Source: Bifidobacterium breve
GTDB taxonomy: Bacteria; Actinomycetota; Acidimicrobiia; Acidimicrobiales; Acidimicrobilacustridaceae
Length of the DNA: 43,424 nt
Direction of reading: 5' to 3'
Assembly (NCBI GenBank): GCA_945862505.1
Contig: CAMAYJ010000011.1
Location: forward strand, 1 to 43,424
A program made the translations under genes and the position numbers. This document shows positions 15,251 to 23,235 of the stretch, piece by piece (within the stretch, counting starts at the first letter, position 1; every line of letters starts with the position of its first letter). The notes beneath the pieces are model-generated. The model saw only the letters and a program-made list of their open reading frames with translations, made no database searches and was not told the origin of the DNA.

Positions 15251-16518
15251 GTTCCGCCGTCGTTAGTGCGCTGATTTCTGCAGTTCTTGCTGCTGCATTG
15301 GCGACCTTTCTCGCCCGATTTTTCTGGAATCGCGCCCAGCGAAATCACGTCTATGAGTCAGCAATGCGACTCGGACTTGATTCCACGGCAGAAAATGAAC
15401 TCGCGCGCTTTGACGACCTACTTTCTGCCGTCGAGCGTTCGGTTCGGGACCTACGTTCCACGAATCACGAATCAGATAGCGAACGATTTCGTCTTCAGGC
15501 TGCGCTCGACGCATTGCCCGTCGCCGTCATGGTGTTCGACAGTGAAGGCCTCGTGATCGATTCGAATCTGGCCTCCACTCCATTTCTTGATGCACGCCAC
15601 GGCGATGCCCTCGTCGGCGCAGCCGTGAATGACCTTGTCCGAGTCGCGAATTCAGGCCAAGAAGCATCAACAGTTATTGAATTGTTCGGACCGCCTCGGC
15701 GAACGGTGGTGGTTTCAACGTTGCCTCTCCCTGACGGGGGGCGGCCAGGTGCAGTGGCATTCGTCGAGGACATCACCGAGCGCCGGCAACTTGAGGCAAT
15801 TCGTACCGATCTCGTCGCAAATATCAGTCATGAGTTGAAAACTCCAGTGGGTGCGATCGGACTACTCGCCGAGACCCTTGAAGGTGAACATGACCAAGTT
15901 GTCGTTGAACGACTCGCGTCTCGGATTCACACCGAATCCATGCGAATTGCACAAATCATTGAAGATCTCATTGAACTTTCCCGGATTGAATCCATGGATG
16001 GGGCCGGTAGCGGATCCGTTGACCTGAACGAAGTTGCCGCGGACGCCGTTGAACGGCTTCGAGCAGCGGCATCGCAAGCAGGTGTGGGAGTTGAGCTGCA
16101 CGCGTCCACGTCGAAAACAGTGATCGTCGGTGATCACCGACAACTTCTTTCGGCAATCGGAAACCTCATCGACAACGCTATTAAGTATTCCGATCCCGGA
16201 ACCACAGTCGAAGTAACCGTTGAGCGCTCTGATGATGAAGCGCTTGTGCGGATCGCTGACCACGGAATTGGTATTCCCACTCGGGATATCGATCGGATCT
16301 TCGAGCGGTTCTATCGGGTCGATCAGGCGAGAAGCCGCAAGACCGGGGGGACCGGGCTTGGTCTTGCGATCGTTCGTCACGCGATCGCCAACCACGATGC
16401 AAGCATCGAGGTTGAGTCAAGGCTGGGCGAAGGTTCGGTATTTCTTCTGCGGTTCCAATCGGTCGTCGACGACACGCTCGATGCTCAAACAATTTCTAGC
16501 TTGAATGAAAGGGCATGA
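15247..16518 (+). CDS. phoR: Phosphate-sensing histidine kinase (PhoR/SenX3-like)
   Basis: 423 residues. One N-terminal membrane helix (about 5-26) with virtually no external domain, a coiled linker, a PAS domain (about 82-178: ALDALPVAVMVFDSEGLVIDSN), a HisKA dimerisation helix with phospho-acceptor H195 in NISHELKTPVGAIG, and a HATPase domain with N box (IGNLIDNAIKYS), G1 (ADHGIGIP) and G2 (GGTGLGLAIV). This architecture matches SenX3 and other PhoR kinases that sense phosphate through Pst and PhoU rather than by binding a ligand. It overlaps phoU2 by four bases and is followed, four bases on, by its response regulator. Confidence 0.93.
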   Translation: MSSAVVSALISAVLAAALATFLARFFWNRAQRNHVYESAMRLGLDSTAENELARFDDLLSAVERSVRDLRSTNHESDSERFRLQAALDALPVAVMVFDSEGLVIDSNLASTPFLDARHGDALVGAAVNDLVRVANSGQEASTVIELFGPPRRTVVVSTLPLPDGGRPGAVAFVEDITERRQLEAIRTDLVANISHELKTPVGAIGLLAETLEGEHDQVVVERLASRIHTESMRIAQIIEDLIELSRIESMDGAGSGSVDLNEVAADAVERLRAAASQAGVGVELHASTSKTVIVGDHRQLLSAIGNLIDNAIKYSDPGTTVEVTVERSDDEALVRIADHGIGIPTRDIDRIFERFYRVDQARSRKTGGTGLGLAIVRHAIANHDASIEVESRLGEGSVFLLRFQSVVDDTLDAQTISSLNERA

Positions 16519-16522
16519 GGTT

Positions 16523-17239
16523 ATGACTGACACCACTTCTATCCTCGTCGTTGAGGATGAGGAATCCTTTATCGAGGCTCTTGAAATCGGGTTGTCTCGA
16601 GAAGGTTTCAAAGTCACTGTTGCTCGAGATGGGGCCGAGGCGCTCGATATTTTCGATGCGCTTGATCCCGACCTCGTACTTCTCGATGTGATGCTCCCAA
16701 AAGTCTCCGGTATCGACGTTTGCCGTGAACTTCGATCTCGATCGAATGTTCCCATCATCATGGTGACGGCCAAGGGCTCCGAGATCGACACCGTGGTCGG
16801 ACTAGAAGTTGGAGCAGACGATTACGTCGCGAAGCCCTATCGAATGCGCGAACTTGTTGCTCGAATGCGAGCGGTACTCCGTCGTCGTCCGTTTGATATT
16901 CCCGAAACACAAACGGCGGCAGATTCCGCTGAAACGATCCGGGTAGGCGACGTGGTCATTGATCATGAAAGCCATGAGGTCACCGTTCGCGGTGAACTGG
17001 TCCAACTTCCACTGAAGGAATTCGAACTTCTTTCACTCCTGCTCACCAATGCTGGCCGCGTTCTGACTCGCGATACGCTCATCGATCGAGTGTGGGGGAG
17101 TGACTATGTGGGCGATACGAAGACACTCGATGTCCACATCAAACGTCTGAGGTCCAAGGTGGAGGTTGATCCCTCGAATCCCGTGTGCATCGTCACGATC
17201 CGTGGTCTCGGCTACAAGTTCGACGTTCCAAAGCGCTGA
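16523..17239 (+). CDS. regX3: OmpR-family phosphate response regulator (PhoP/RegX3-like)
   Basis: 238 residues. Receiver domain with acidic pocket E11-D12 and phospho-acceptor D55 (LVLLDVMLP), conserved switch Thr in MVTAKGSE and Lys in VAKPYRMREL, then an OmpR-type winged helix whose recognition region is DTLIDRVWGSDYVGDTKTLDVHIKRLRSKVE. It should bind the PHO-box-like repeat before pstS. An in-frame ATG at 16505 overlaps the kinase gene; ATG 16523, four bases after the kinase stop and preceded by AAAGGG and GAGG purine stretches, gives the normal MTDTTSILVVEDEE start. It ends the operon. Confidence 0.94.
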   Translation: MTDTTSILVVEDEESFIEALEIGLSREGFKVTVARDGAEALDIFDALDPDLVLLDVMLPKVSGIDVCRELRSRSNVPIIMVTAKGSEIDTVVGLEVGADDYVAKPYRMRELVARMRAVLRRRPFDIPETQTAADSAETIRVGDVVIDHESHEVTVRGELVQLPLKEFELLSLLLTNAGRVLTRDTLIDRVWGSDYVGDTKTLDVHIKRLRSKVEVDPSNPVCIVTIRGLGYKFDVPKR

Positions 17240-17277
17240 ACAACTGCGAATCAGGCGGTTGCGTCTCACCCGCCTCC

Positions 17278-17283
17278 TAGCAT
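17278..17283 (+). promoter_or_regulatory. -10 element TAGCAT for the MFS gene
   Basis: TAGCAT ends 7 bases before GTG 17291. It overlaps the in-frame ATG 17282, which argues that ATG 17282 is not the start codon. Confidence 0.5.
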
Positions 17284-17290
17284 GGGAAAA

Positions 17291-18919
17291 GTGACTCCGG
17301 AGTCCACGTCCCCCCATGGCAAGCGCCCTCGCGGCCCTCAGTCAACCAGTCGCGATCCTCGTCGACCCTGGGCACCATCACCGTTCACGCGTTTGGCCCG
17401 AGCCCACGCGGCATCGGTGTCTGGCGATGCGCTGTTCGCTATTGGTCTCGCCGGGTCGGTGTTCTTCTCGCTGGACTTCACGTCAGCTCGCTGGCGTGTT
17501 GCGTTGTACCTCTTGCTGACCATCGCCCCGTTCGCAATTGCTGCGCCGCTTATCGGCCCCGCCATCGACCGGATCAAGGGTGGCCGCCGCTGGATCATCG
17601 TCGGATCAATGCTGATGCGGGCAGTACTCGCGTTTTTCGTTGTTCGTCATATGAACACGATTCTCTTTTATCCAGAGGCCTTCGGCATGCTCATCATGCA
17701 GAAGATCTATTCAATTTCGAAAAGCGCGGTCATCCCCAGCACGGTGCATAGCGACGAAGAACTCGTACAGGCCAATTCGCAGCTCACGACGCTCTCATCG
17801 ATTGCGGTTGTCGTTGCCGCGATACCTGGCGGAATTCTCTACGCAATCGGAGGCGGACGAGCCACGGTCGCGCTCGGCGCGATTGTTTTCGCGGTTGGTA
17901 CGATTCTCGCCCTTCAGCTTCCTCCAACCACTGTTGCTGCCGAACCCGCGGGCGAAGCCGAGCGAGAAGAACTTCGTAGCGCCGGCATTATGCACGCATC
18001 AGTCGCGATGAGTCTTATTCGCGGCATGGTTGGGTTTCTATCATTCATGTTGGCTTTCGAGTTTAAGAATGCCGGGGCTCCGCTATGGCAATTGGGTCTT
18101 GTTGCTGCCACGGCACAGTTCGGTTTTTTTGTTGGATCATTGATTGTTCCAAGACTTCGGCGGGTGATCACTGAAGAACGGATCTTGGTAGGAAGTCTGA
18201 TCGTGACGAGTGTCGCGGGTTTGGTCACGGCATTCATCGGGGGACTGGGCGGTGCCGCGCTGTTATCGATGATGCTCGGTGTCACGAGTTGCTCCGCCAA
18301 ACAGGCTTTCGATTCGATCGTGCAACGCGATGCGCCCGACGCCAACCGCGGTCGTTCTTTTGCCAAATTCGAAACTCGATTCCAAATGATTTGGGTGATC
18401 GGTGCGCTCATTCCGATCATCATTCCGATTCCGTCAGCGTTCGGCTTCGGACTCATTGCGATAACAGCATCGATTGCCGTCGCGCTTTATTTGGTCGGTC
18501 TGCGGAATGTTCGTGCCGGCCGCGTGCCGGTAGCTCGCAAAGGGGTTCTGCGCCGACCGATTGAAATCGATGATCGTCACCCCTCCGCTCGGCCTCAAGG
18601 CGATGATTCGACCCGAGTGGTTGATCGTGGCTTCGCTGGCCCCGAAACGCCGCCGGCCTGGGGTCCACCGCTCGACTTCATCAGTCCCGATGGTTCCGAT
18701 ATCGCCGTGGCTTCGCACGATGCCGCCCGCCGCTGGATGCGCAGACCATCGCCGGCAGTGTCCAGCATGCCGGCAGAACCCTCACCTCCTGCGGTGGAGC
18801 CACGCCACGTGGTCGATGAATGGGTGGGGAATCGCGGGAACCAGAGCGAGGGCTACCTGTTTGGGCCCGACGCATGGGAAGAGCCCGAGTTTCCCGACGA
18901 ACCGCCGCTGATTTCCTGA
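17291..18919 (+). CDS. Major facilitator superfamily transporter-like protein with long cytoplasmic tail
   Basis: 542 residues. Ten to twelve membrane helices between about residues 35 and 400, with an MFS-like loop GPAIDRIKGGRRW after the second helix, in the position of the DRxGRR motif. The first 30 residues are basic and Pro-rich. The last 140 residues are hydrophilic, Pro-rich and acidic, an unusual tail for MFS. No substrate can be inferred. It does not belong to the pho operon: its own -10 precedes GTG 17291, 51 bases after the regulator stop. It converges on the DUF2342 gene across a palindromic hairpin. Confidence 0.78.
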   Translation: MTPESTSPHGKRPRGPQSTSRDPRRPWAPSPFTRLARAHAASVSGDALFAIGLAGSVFFSLDFTSARWRVALYLLLTIAPFAIAAPLIGPAIDRIKGGRRWIIVGSMLMRAVLAFFVVRHMNTILFYPEAFGMLIMQKIYSISKSAVIPSTVHSDEELVQANSQLTTLSSIAVVVAAIPGGILYAIGGGRATVALGAIVFAVGTILALQLPPTTVAAEPAGEAEREELRSAGIMHASVAMSLIRGMVGFLSFMLAFEFKNAGAPLWQLGLVAATAQFGFFVGSLIVPRLRRVITEERILVGSLIVTSVAGLVTAFIGGLGGAALLSMMLGVTSCSAKQAFDSIVQRDAPDANRGRSFAKFETRFQMIWVIGALIPIIIPIPSAFGFGLIAITASIAVALYLVGLRNVRAGRVPVARKGVLRRPIEIDDRHPSARPQGDDSTRVVDRGFAGPETPPAWGPPLDFISPDGSDIAVASHDAARRWMRRPSPAVSSMPAEPSPPAVEPRHVVDEWVGNRGNQSEGYLFGPDAWEEPEFPDEPPLIS

Positions 18920-18922
18920 ACT

Positions 18923-18938
18923 CGTCTGATTTCAGACG
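18923..18938. terminator. Palindromic hairpin between convergent MFS and DUF2342 genes
   Basis: CGTCTGA and TCAGACG form a perfect 7-bp inverted repeat with a 2-base loop. It begins four bases after the MFS stop and includes the DUF2342 stop codon (18932-18934). Position suggests a bidirectional terminator, though there is no long U-tract. Confidence 0.45.
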
Positions 18939-20158
18939 TCTTCGGGTAATTCGATTCGGGCCAGCCACAGACCGGGCGCTTGGATTTCTGCGGGTGTCGG
19001 CAGTGTTCGTTCTGATTCCCAAAGGCGAATTAGCCCATCGTTGCCTTCGCGCTCGACGATGCCGTAGACGAATGCTGCGCCGCGGTCAAACGTGGCCTGA
19101 GTGAGTTCAAGTCCGAAAAGTCGTTCGACAAAACGGTCAGAATCGTCGGCTTCGACGCGTCGACGGCGAACTGCTTCGGAGATCATCGTGGTGTTGGAGA
19201 GTAACGATGAGCCGACCATGTCAACGATGTGGTCGACGTAACCAACGATCGCCGCGATCAGGGCTTCGAACTTCGGAAGCATGTCGCGTTGCGCTTGTGA
19301 TTGGATCGCACCTAGGAGAACTTCGGGATCACCGAACATCGATTGCATTCCTGTCATCGCTGACGGATCAGAGATGTCGAATTCAAGGGAACTGAGGCGA
19401 TCCTCTAACGCGTTTGAATCAGGTTCGAATCCGGCTGCATATGCGGAAAGAAAACTGTCGACGGTTGCTCGAACATGAGGGATACGAAATACCGAGTGCA
19501 TTGTTGTTTCCTGAGCACAAACCCAGAGACGAAGATCGTCGATTGGGATGCTCCATTCGGTCGCAAAAGTCTCGAGGTTTTTGGGAATAACTATGAGTTC
19601 GTCACTCGGTGTTCTTGGGACTGGCAAGTCGTATTGACCGAAAGAACGTCGCGACAGATGTCCGATCATTGAGCCGGCGGTCATTCCAAGCATCATCGGC
19701 CCCATCATCGCCATGAGCGGCGCCATGAAGCCGAGCGGATCGGAGGCGTCTGGGGCAGTCGGTGAAACGGGAGGAGTGAGTGAACTGGCGAGTCGTTCGA
19801 AAAGCGGGCGCCACGCGTCGAGCGTCGTTGCTGCCCACTGACCGCGTGTGACGGGCATGATCGAAACGCCAGTTCCGCCGAAACTCGTTGGAAGTCCGGT
19901 GGCATTGCCAACATGAAGTTCAGCGATTCGAACGAGTTGTTCTAAGTGAATGCGTTCGAGTGGATCGATGTTTCCCTCATCGCCACCGTCAGCCGCAATA
20001 GAAAGCGCCAGTTGACGCGCCGCGTCCCAGCCCACGGGCCCTTGTTGCGCAAATAACTTGGCGAGGTCTCCGAAAAGGGGCATGCCGGCGAGGGGAGAGT
20101 CGCCAGGATCTCCGTCGGGTTCGCTGTCTGAGAAGGGGTCGGGGGGTAGATCATCCAC
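18932..20158 (-). CDS. DUF2342 family protein (zinc-metalloprotease-like fold, atypical motif)
   Basis: 408 residues. Features of the actinobacterial DUF2342 family: an acidic Pro-rich N-terminus, a central Met/Gly-rich hydrophobic stretch (MAPLMAMMGPMMLGMTAGSMIG-like, about 140-165), GQYDLPVPR, then the helix WVCAQETTMHSVF followed by IPHVRA, and GYVDHIVDMVG. Relatives have a zincin-like HExxH or RExxH at the WVCAQETTMH position; here it reads QETTMH, so the expected metal ligands are displaced or absent and protease activity is doubtful. As recalled, in M. tuberculosis the relative Rv3195 lies next to Rv3194c (PDZ-Lon) and Rv3193c (UPF0182), and both of those families occur 5-8 kb away here. 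GTG start 6 bases after TAGCCT. Confidence 0.8.
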   Translation of the reverse strand: MDDLPPDPFSDSEPDGDPGDSPLAGMPLFGDLAKLFAQQGPVGWDAARQLALSIAADGGDEGNIDPLERIHLEQLVRIAELHVGNATGLPTSFGGTGVSIMPVTRGQWAATTLDAWRPLFERLASSLTPPVSPTAPDASDPLGFMAPLMAMMGPMMLGMTAGSMIGHLSRRSFGQYDLPVPRTPSDELIVIPKNLETFATEWSIPIDDLRLWVCAQETTMHSVFRIPHVRATVDSFLSAYAAGFEPDSNALEDRLSSLEFDISDPSAMTGMQSMFGDPEVLLGAIQSQAQRDMLPKFEALIAAIVGYVDHIVDMVGSSLLSNTTMISEAVRRRRVEADDSDRFVERLFGLELTQATFDRGAAFVYGIVEREGNDGLIRLWESERTLPTPAEIQAPGLWLARIELPEDV

Positions 20159-20164
20159 GGCTTC

Positions 20165-20170
20165 AGGCTA
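20165..20170 (-). promoter_or_regulatory. -10 element TAGCCT for the DUF2342 gene
   Basis: On the minus strand TAGCCT ends 6 bases before GTG 20158; no Shine-Dalgarno site. The divergent gene has CATGAT 6 bases before GTG 20245. Confidence 0.5.
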
Positions 20171-20244
20171 GGCCCAGATAGGGGTCGTGACTCCTCGGGA
20201 GGGCGCCCGGACAGAGCATTGCCCGAACGCGCCATGATGGCGGT

Positions 20245-21315
20245 GTGGGAGAAATTGTGGTGGTCACCGGTGCCGATCTGCCGATCGGGCGAAGGGTGAT
20301 TGCTGCCGCGCTCGCCGAACCCGGAGTCGACCGCGTGGTCGCTGTCGGCGCGCAACTCTCAATTCGGAGCCTCGAAACCAGTACCGATGGCCCCGAGCTA
20401 CTTCTCGCACCATTCGACCTCGACGATTCTCGTTTAGTTCCGCTCGTTACGGGAGCGACCCGGGTTTTCCTTGCAGGGCCGCGATCGGGACTTGATATTG
20501 ATGGAACCGGCGGATCTCACATCGACGTGATCGCCGCTCGCACATTCCTTGCGTCGCTCACGCGTGTTGGTGCGGTGAGCACAGTTGTTGTGTTGTCCTC
20601 GGCGCTTGTCTACGGAGCGCGAACAGACAACCCGATACCTCTTACCGAACACGCACCGGTTCGTCCGAACTCCGCGATTAATGCGTCGAACGAACGAGCA
20701 GAACTTGAGCGACTCTGCGGAACATGGGCACGTTCTCGTGGAGCGACCTGCGCTGTTGTTCGTCCTTGCATCGTGGTCGGACCAGAGAACGGCAAATGGT
20801 TGGCGCGATCCTCGTGGGCTACTGCCGGACTACAACCCAGCGGAGCTGTGGCTCCCGTGCAGTTTTTGCATCTTGACGATCTCGCTACTGCGCTCACTGC
20901 GGTCTGTCGAGCGCGATTTGATGGGCCGGTCAATGTCGCTCCTGACGGCTGGCTAACTGTTGACGAGGTTCGTGCGCTTAAGGGCCCTGCCGCTCGACTG
21001 CGAATGCGGAAACCCTTTGTGTATGTTCTTGCTCGACTCGGCGAGCACTTCGGTGTTGCGCCGGGCGACCCCGACGCACTTCTTGCCAGTTCTGGACAAT
21101 GGGTCGTGGCGAATGATCGCATTCGGTCCTTGGGGTGGACGCCGACTTTCAGCAATGAAGAGGCGTATGTGGACTCAGATCGAGGCGGTGTGTGGGCTCG
21201 ACTGACCCCTCGTCATCGTCAGCAATTGGCGCTTGGAACGCTGAGTGCATTGATGCTGAGCGCGGCGGGTGGAGCGGCGGTTCTGATTCGCCGACACCTC
21301 ACTTCCGATCGGTGA
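20245..21315 (+). CDS. NAD-dependent epimerase/SDR-like protein with degenerate motifs and C-terminal membrane anchor
   Basis: 356 residues. Rossmann start EIVVVTGADLPIGRRVIAAAL and the extended-SDR segments VVVLSSALVYG, VRPCIVVGP and FLHLDDLATAL identify the fold. The cofactor loop reads TGADLPIG, so the middle Gly of TGxxGxxG is missing, and where YxxxK is expected the sequence is INASNERAE, lacking both Tyr and Lys. A hydrophobic helix (about 333-350, LGTLSALMLSAAGGAAVLI) ends the protein. It may bind a nucleotide or act as a scaffold rather than an oxidoreductase. The GTG follows a -10-like CATGAT by 6 bases. The last 17 bases overlap the convergent HtrA-like gene. Confidence 0.75.
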   Translation: MGEIVVVTGADLPIGRRVIAAALAEPGVDRVVAVGAQLSIRSLETSTDGPELLLAPFDLDDSRLVPLVTGATRVFLAGPRSGLDIDGTGGSHIDVIAARTFLASLTRVGAVSTVVVLSSALVYGARTDNPIPLTEHAPVRPNSAINASNERAELERLCGTWARSRGATCAVVRPCIVVGPENGKWLARSSWATAGLQPSGAVAPVQFLHLDDLATALTAVCRARFDGPVNVAPDGWLTVDEVRALKGPAARLRMRKPFVYVLARLGEHFGVAPGDPDALLASSGQWVVANDRIRSLGWTPTFSNEEAYVDSDRGGVWARLTPRHRQQLALGTLSALMLSAAGGAAVLIRRHLTSDR

Positions 21316-22474
21316 GTTTCGCCGTTGTCGAAATCGCTAATCCTTCTCGGTGCAATTCGATGGTCACCGAGTCATTTGCTTTGAAATAGCGAAGAGCGAC
21401 AACGAGATCAGAACTGTTGCGTATTGGTCGTTTTTCAAGGGCAGTGATGCGGTCGCCAGAAGCAAGTCCCGCGGTTGCAGCCGGACTTTTCGCGCTTACC
21501 GATTGAATCAACGCCCCACCATCTGCGGCGTCGGTGCTGATGATTCCTAGCCAAGAGCGGTGCACAACCCCGGTGGCGATGATGTCATCGGCAACGTGCG
21601 TGGCCCACGCGATTGAATTTGCAAATTCCGTATGCGCAGTCGGAAGAGTGAGGGTTGATGGGACCGAAATCATTGCATTTGTTCGGGATGACGTAGACGT
21701 GCGTGATGTGAAAAGTCCAATCACGGCCCCAGAGCGAGTGCAAAGGACCGCTGATGGTGTTGGTGGTGTTGTCTCGAGTGACGATGCGATCATGTCATGC
21801 AGCGAAGTCCCATCAGTTGTGTCGAACCGCATCCCTGGGGATTGAAAGACTGCCGACGCGACCCACGAACGACGGTCGGTTCCGGTGTGGCCGATGACGT
21901 AGACCGTTTCTCCCTGTTCGATGGAACTGAGGTCACCAACGACGGGAGTTGTCAGGCCGGAAGCTTCGATGTCGATGACCGCAATATCGTCGGAAGGATC
22001 TGTCCCGACGACGGTGGCATTGAAGGAACGTCCGTCGAAGAGGGTGACCGTGATCGAACGCGCATCAAGAAGGGGATCGGAGGCGGTGATCACATGGCCA
22101 TCGGCCCGTATGATCAATCCGGTGGTCATCGTTACGACGGTGGGACCATCGATTGTGATTTGCACAACTGCTGGTGAAAGTGACGCAAGTACGTCATCAG
22201 AAAGGTCCCGGGATGCGGGACCGCTTGCAACGGCGGTTCCATCGCGAGTCGCTCTGCTGGAATGGAATGTTCCAAACGCGGCAATTCCGGTTCCGGTTGC
22301 AATCACCGCAAGGAGTATGAACGCCGTTAGCCCTGAGCGTGAGAAACGACGTTTGCGGGCAGAGGTAAGAGAACGCGGCCCATCAACCTCTGAAGGATGC
22401 CGCCACAATCGGTCATCTTGGGGCAGAGGCGGGATGAACCCGGCATCGTCATCCGGGTCATCGCGGAACGGCAT
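21299..22474 (-). CDS. HtrA-like membrane protein with PDZ domain, catalytic residues lost (pseudoprotease)
   Basis: 391 residues. Cytoplasmic acidic N-terminus with the DRLWRHPSE motif common to actinobacterial HtrA proteins, a membrane helix (about 49-68), a trypsin-like domain (about 95-290) and a PDZ domain (about 305-388: WLGIIS, SPAATAGLASGDRITAL). By hand alignment the catalytic His of TNxHV is D133 (reads TASDP), the Asp is kept (D163 in DDIAV), and the GNSGGPL segment reads TPSAVL, putting Pro at the nucleophile position. Proteolysis is therefore unlikely; a sensing or tethering role is inferred. ATG 22474 is preferred over 22522: TACATT ends 7 bases before it and the longer form would overlap the moaE promoter. 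Confidence 0.83.
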   Translation of the reverse strand: MPFRDDPDDDAGFIPPLPQDDRLWRHPSEVDGPRSLTSARKRRFSRSGLTAFILLAVIATGTGIAAFGTFHSSRATRDGTAVASGPASRDLSDDVLASLSPAVVQITIDGPTVVTMTTGLIIRADGHVITASDPLLDARSITVTLFDGRSFNATVVGTDPSDDIAVIDIEASGLTTPVVGDLSSIEQGETVYVIGHTGTDRRSWVASAVFQSPGMRFDTTDGTSLHDMIASSLETTPPTPSAVLCTRSGAVIGLFTSRTSTSSRTNAMISVPSTLTLPTAHTEFANSIAWATHVADDIIATGVVHRSWLGIISTDAADGGALIQSVSAKSPAATAGLASGDRITALEKRPIRNSSDLVVALRYFKANDSVTIELHREGLAISTTAKLTDRK

Positions 22475-22481
22475 GGGGGCG

Positions 22482-22487
22482 AATGTA
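22482..22487 (-). promoter_or_regulatory. -10 element TACATT for the HtrA-like gene
   Basis: Minus-strand TACATT ends 7 bases before ATG 22474. It supports 22474 over the longer in-frame start at 22522. Confidence 0.5.
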
Positions 22488-22522
22488 GTGGTAGGCCCCA
22501 CAGAGTTGGCCGCGGCCCCCAC

Positions 22523-22528
22523 TACGAT
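22523..22528 (+). promoter_or_regulatory. -10 element TACGAT for moaE
   Basis: TACGAT ends 8 bases before GTG 22537, with no Shine-Dalgarno site, in the 62-base gap shared with the divergent HtrA-like gene. Confidence 0.5.
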
Positions 22529-22536
22529 GGGAAACT

Positions 22537-23019
22537 GTGACTCTTACGCCGCCTACCTCCGAGGATTGGATCGCGTTAACCGATCAATCGCTCGATCTCG
22601 GTATTGCGACCGATTGGGTGGCACTTCCTGGCTGTGGAGCGGTGGTGGTTTTCAGCGGGTTAGTGCGCGATCACGCTGATGGCTCAAACGGAGTGACTCA
22701 TATCGATTATGAAGCGTGGGCCGAACAGGTCATCCCGCGCCTCACGGCCGTGGCTGACGAAGCCCGAAGGCGCTGGCCCGATCTTGGTCGAGTCGCCCTG
22801 TGGCATCGCGAGGGCCGAGTACTGCTAGGTGAATCGTCTGTTGTTGTCGCAGTCTCATCGCCTCATCGCGGAGCGGCGTTCGATGCATGCGAGTTCGCTA
22901 TAGACACACTGAAAGAATCAGTGCCGATCTGGAAAAAAGAATTCTTCGACGGTGGCTCGCAATGGGCACACGCGGCGCAGCACATCACCGATGTGAACGA
23001 ACGCGGAGTTGTTGCATGA
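22537..23019 (+). CDS. moaE: Molybdopterin synthase catalytic subunit
   Basis: 160 residues. MoaE landmarks: CGAVVVFSGLVRDHADG near 32-48, LDYEAW-like HIDYEAWAEQ, ALWHREGRVLLGESSVVVAVSSPHRGAAFDAC and the C-terminal VPIWKKEFFDGGSQW with the active-site Lys pair. With MoaD it adds sulfur to precursor Z to give molybdopterin. No other molybdenum cofactor genes are adjacent. GTG start eight bases after a -10-like TACGAT. Its stop overlaps the next small gene by four bases (ATGA), and mreB follows that, an unexpected operon partner. Confidence 0.93.
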   Translation: MTLTPPTSEDWIALTDQSLDLGIATDWVALPGCGAVVVFSGLVRDHADGSNGVTHIDYEAWAEQVIPRLTAVADEARRRWPDLGRVALWHREGRVLLGESSVVVAVSSPHRGAAFDACEFAIDTLKESVPIWKKEFFDGGSQWAHAAQHITDVNERGVVA

Positions 23020-23234
23020 GCGGTGTCGGCTTCCTCCTCATCGCGGTCGTCGTGAGTCTTGTCGGGTCGATCATTGTTTGGATCCGCAACCGCAAACCAA
23101 CACATTTCATGTCGAGTGTCGATGATTTTCAACGCGAGATGGATGCCTTGAGTACGCCTCCGGTTCCTTCGACGCCACCTCGTCCAGTTCGTCCTGTACA
23201 AAACGCCGACAAGCGTCGACTCGGAGGTCGTTGA
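23016..23234 (+). CDS. Small single-pass membrane protein between moaE and mreB
   Basis: 72 residues. An N-terminal membrane helix (VGFLLIAVVVSLVGSIIVWI, about 4-23) is followed by a basic stretch RNRKPTHF, then SSVDDFQREMDAL and a Pro-rich, basic C-terminal tail. ATG 23016 overlaps the moaE stop by four bases; the frame is open upstream to 22887 but that part is inside moaE. The stop lies one base before mreB. Coupling on both sides and the membrane-anchor-plus-helix layout suggest a partner of MreB at the membrane, but I recognise no family. Confidence 0.65.
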   Translation: MSGVGFLLIAVVVSLVGSIIVWIRNRKPTHFMSSVDDFQREMDALSTPPVPSTPPRPVRPVQNADKRRLGGR

Positions 23235-23235
23235 G

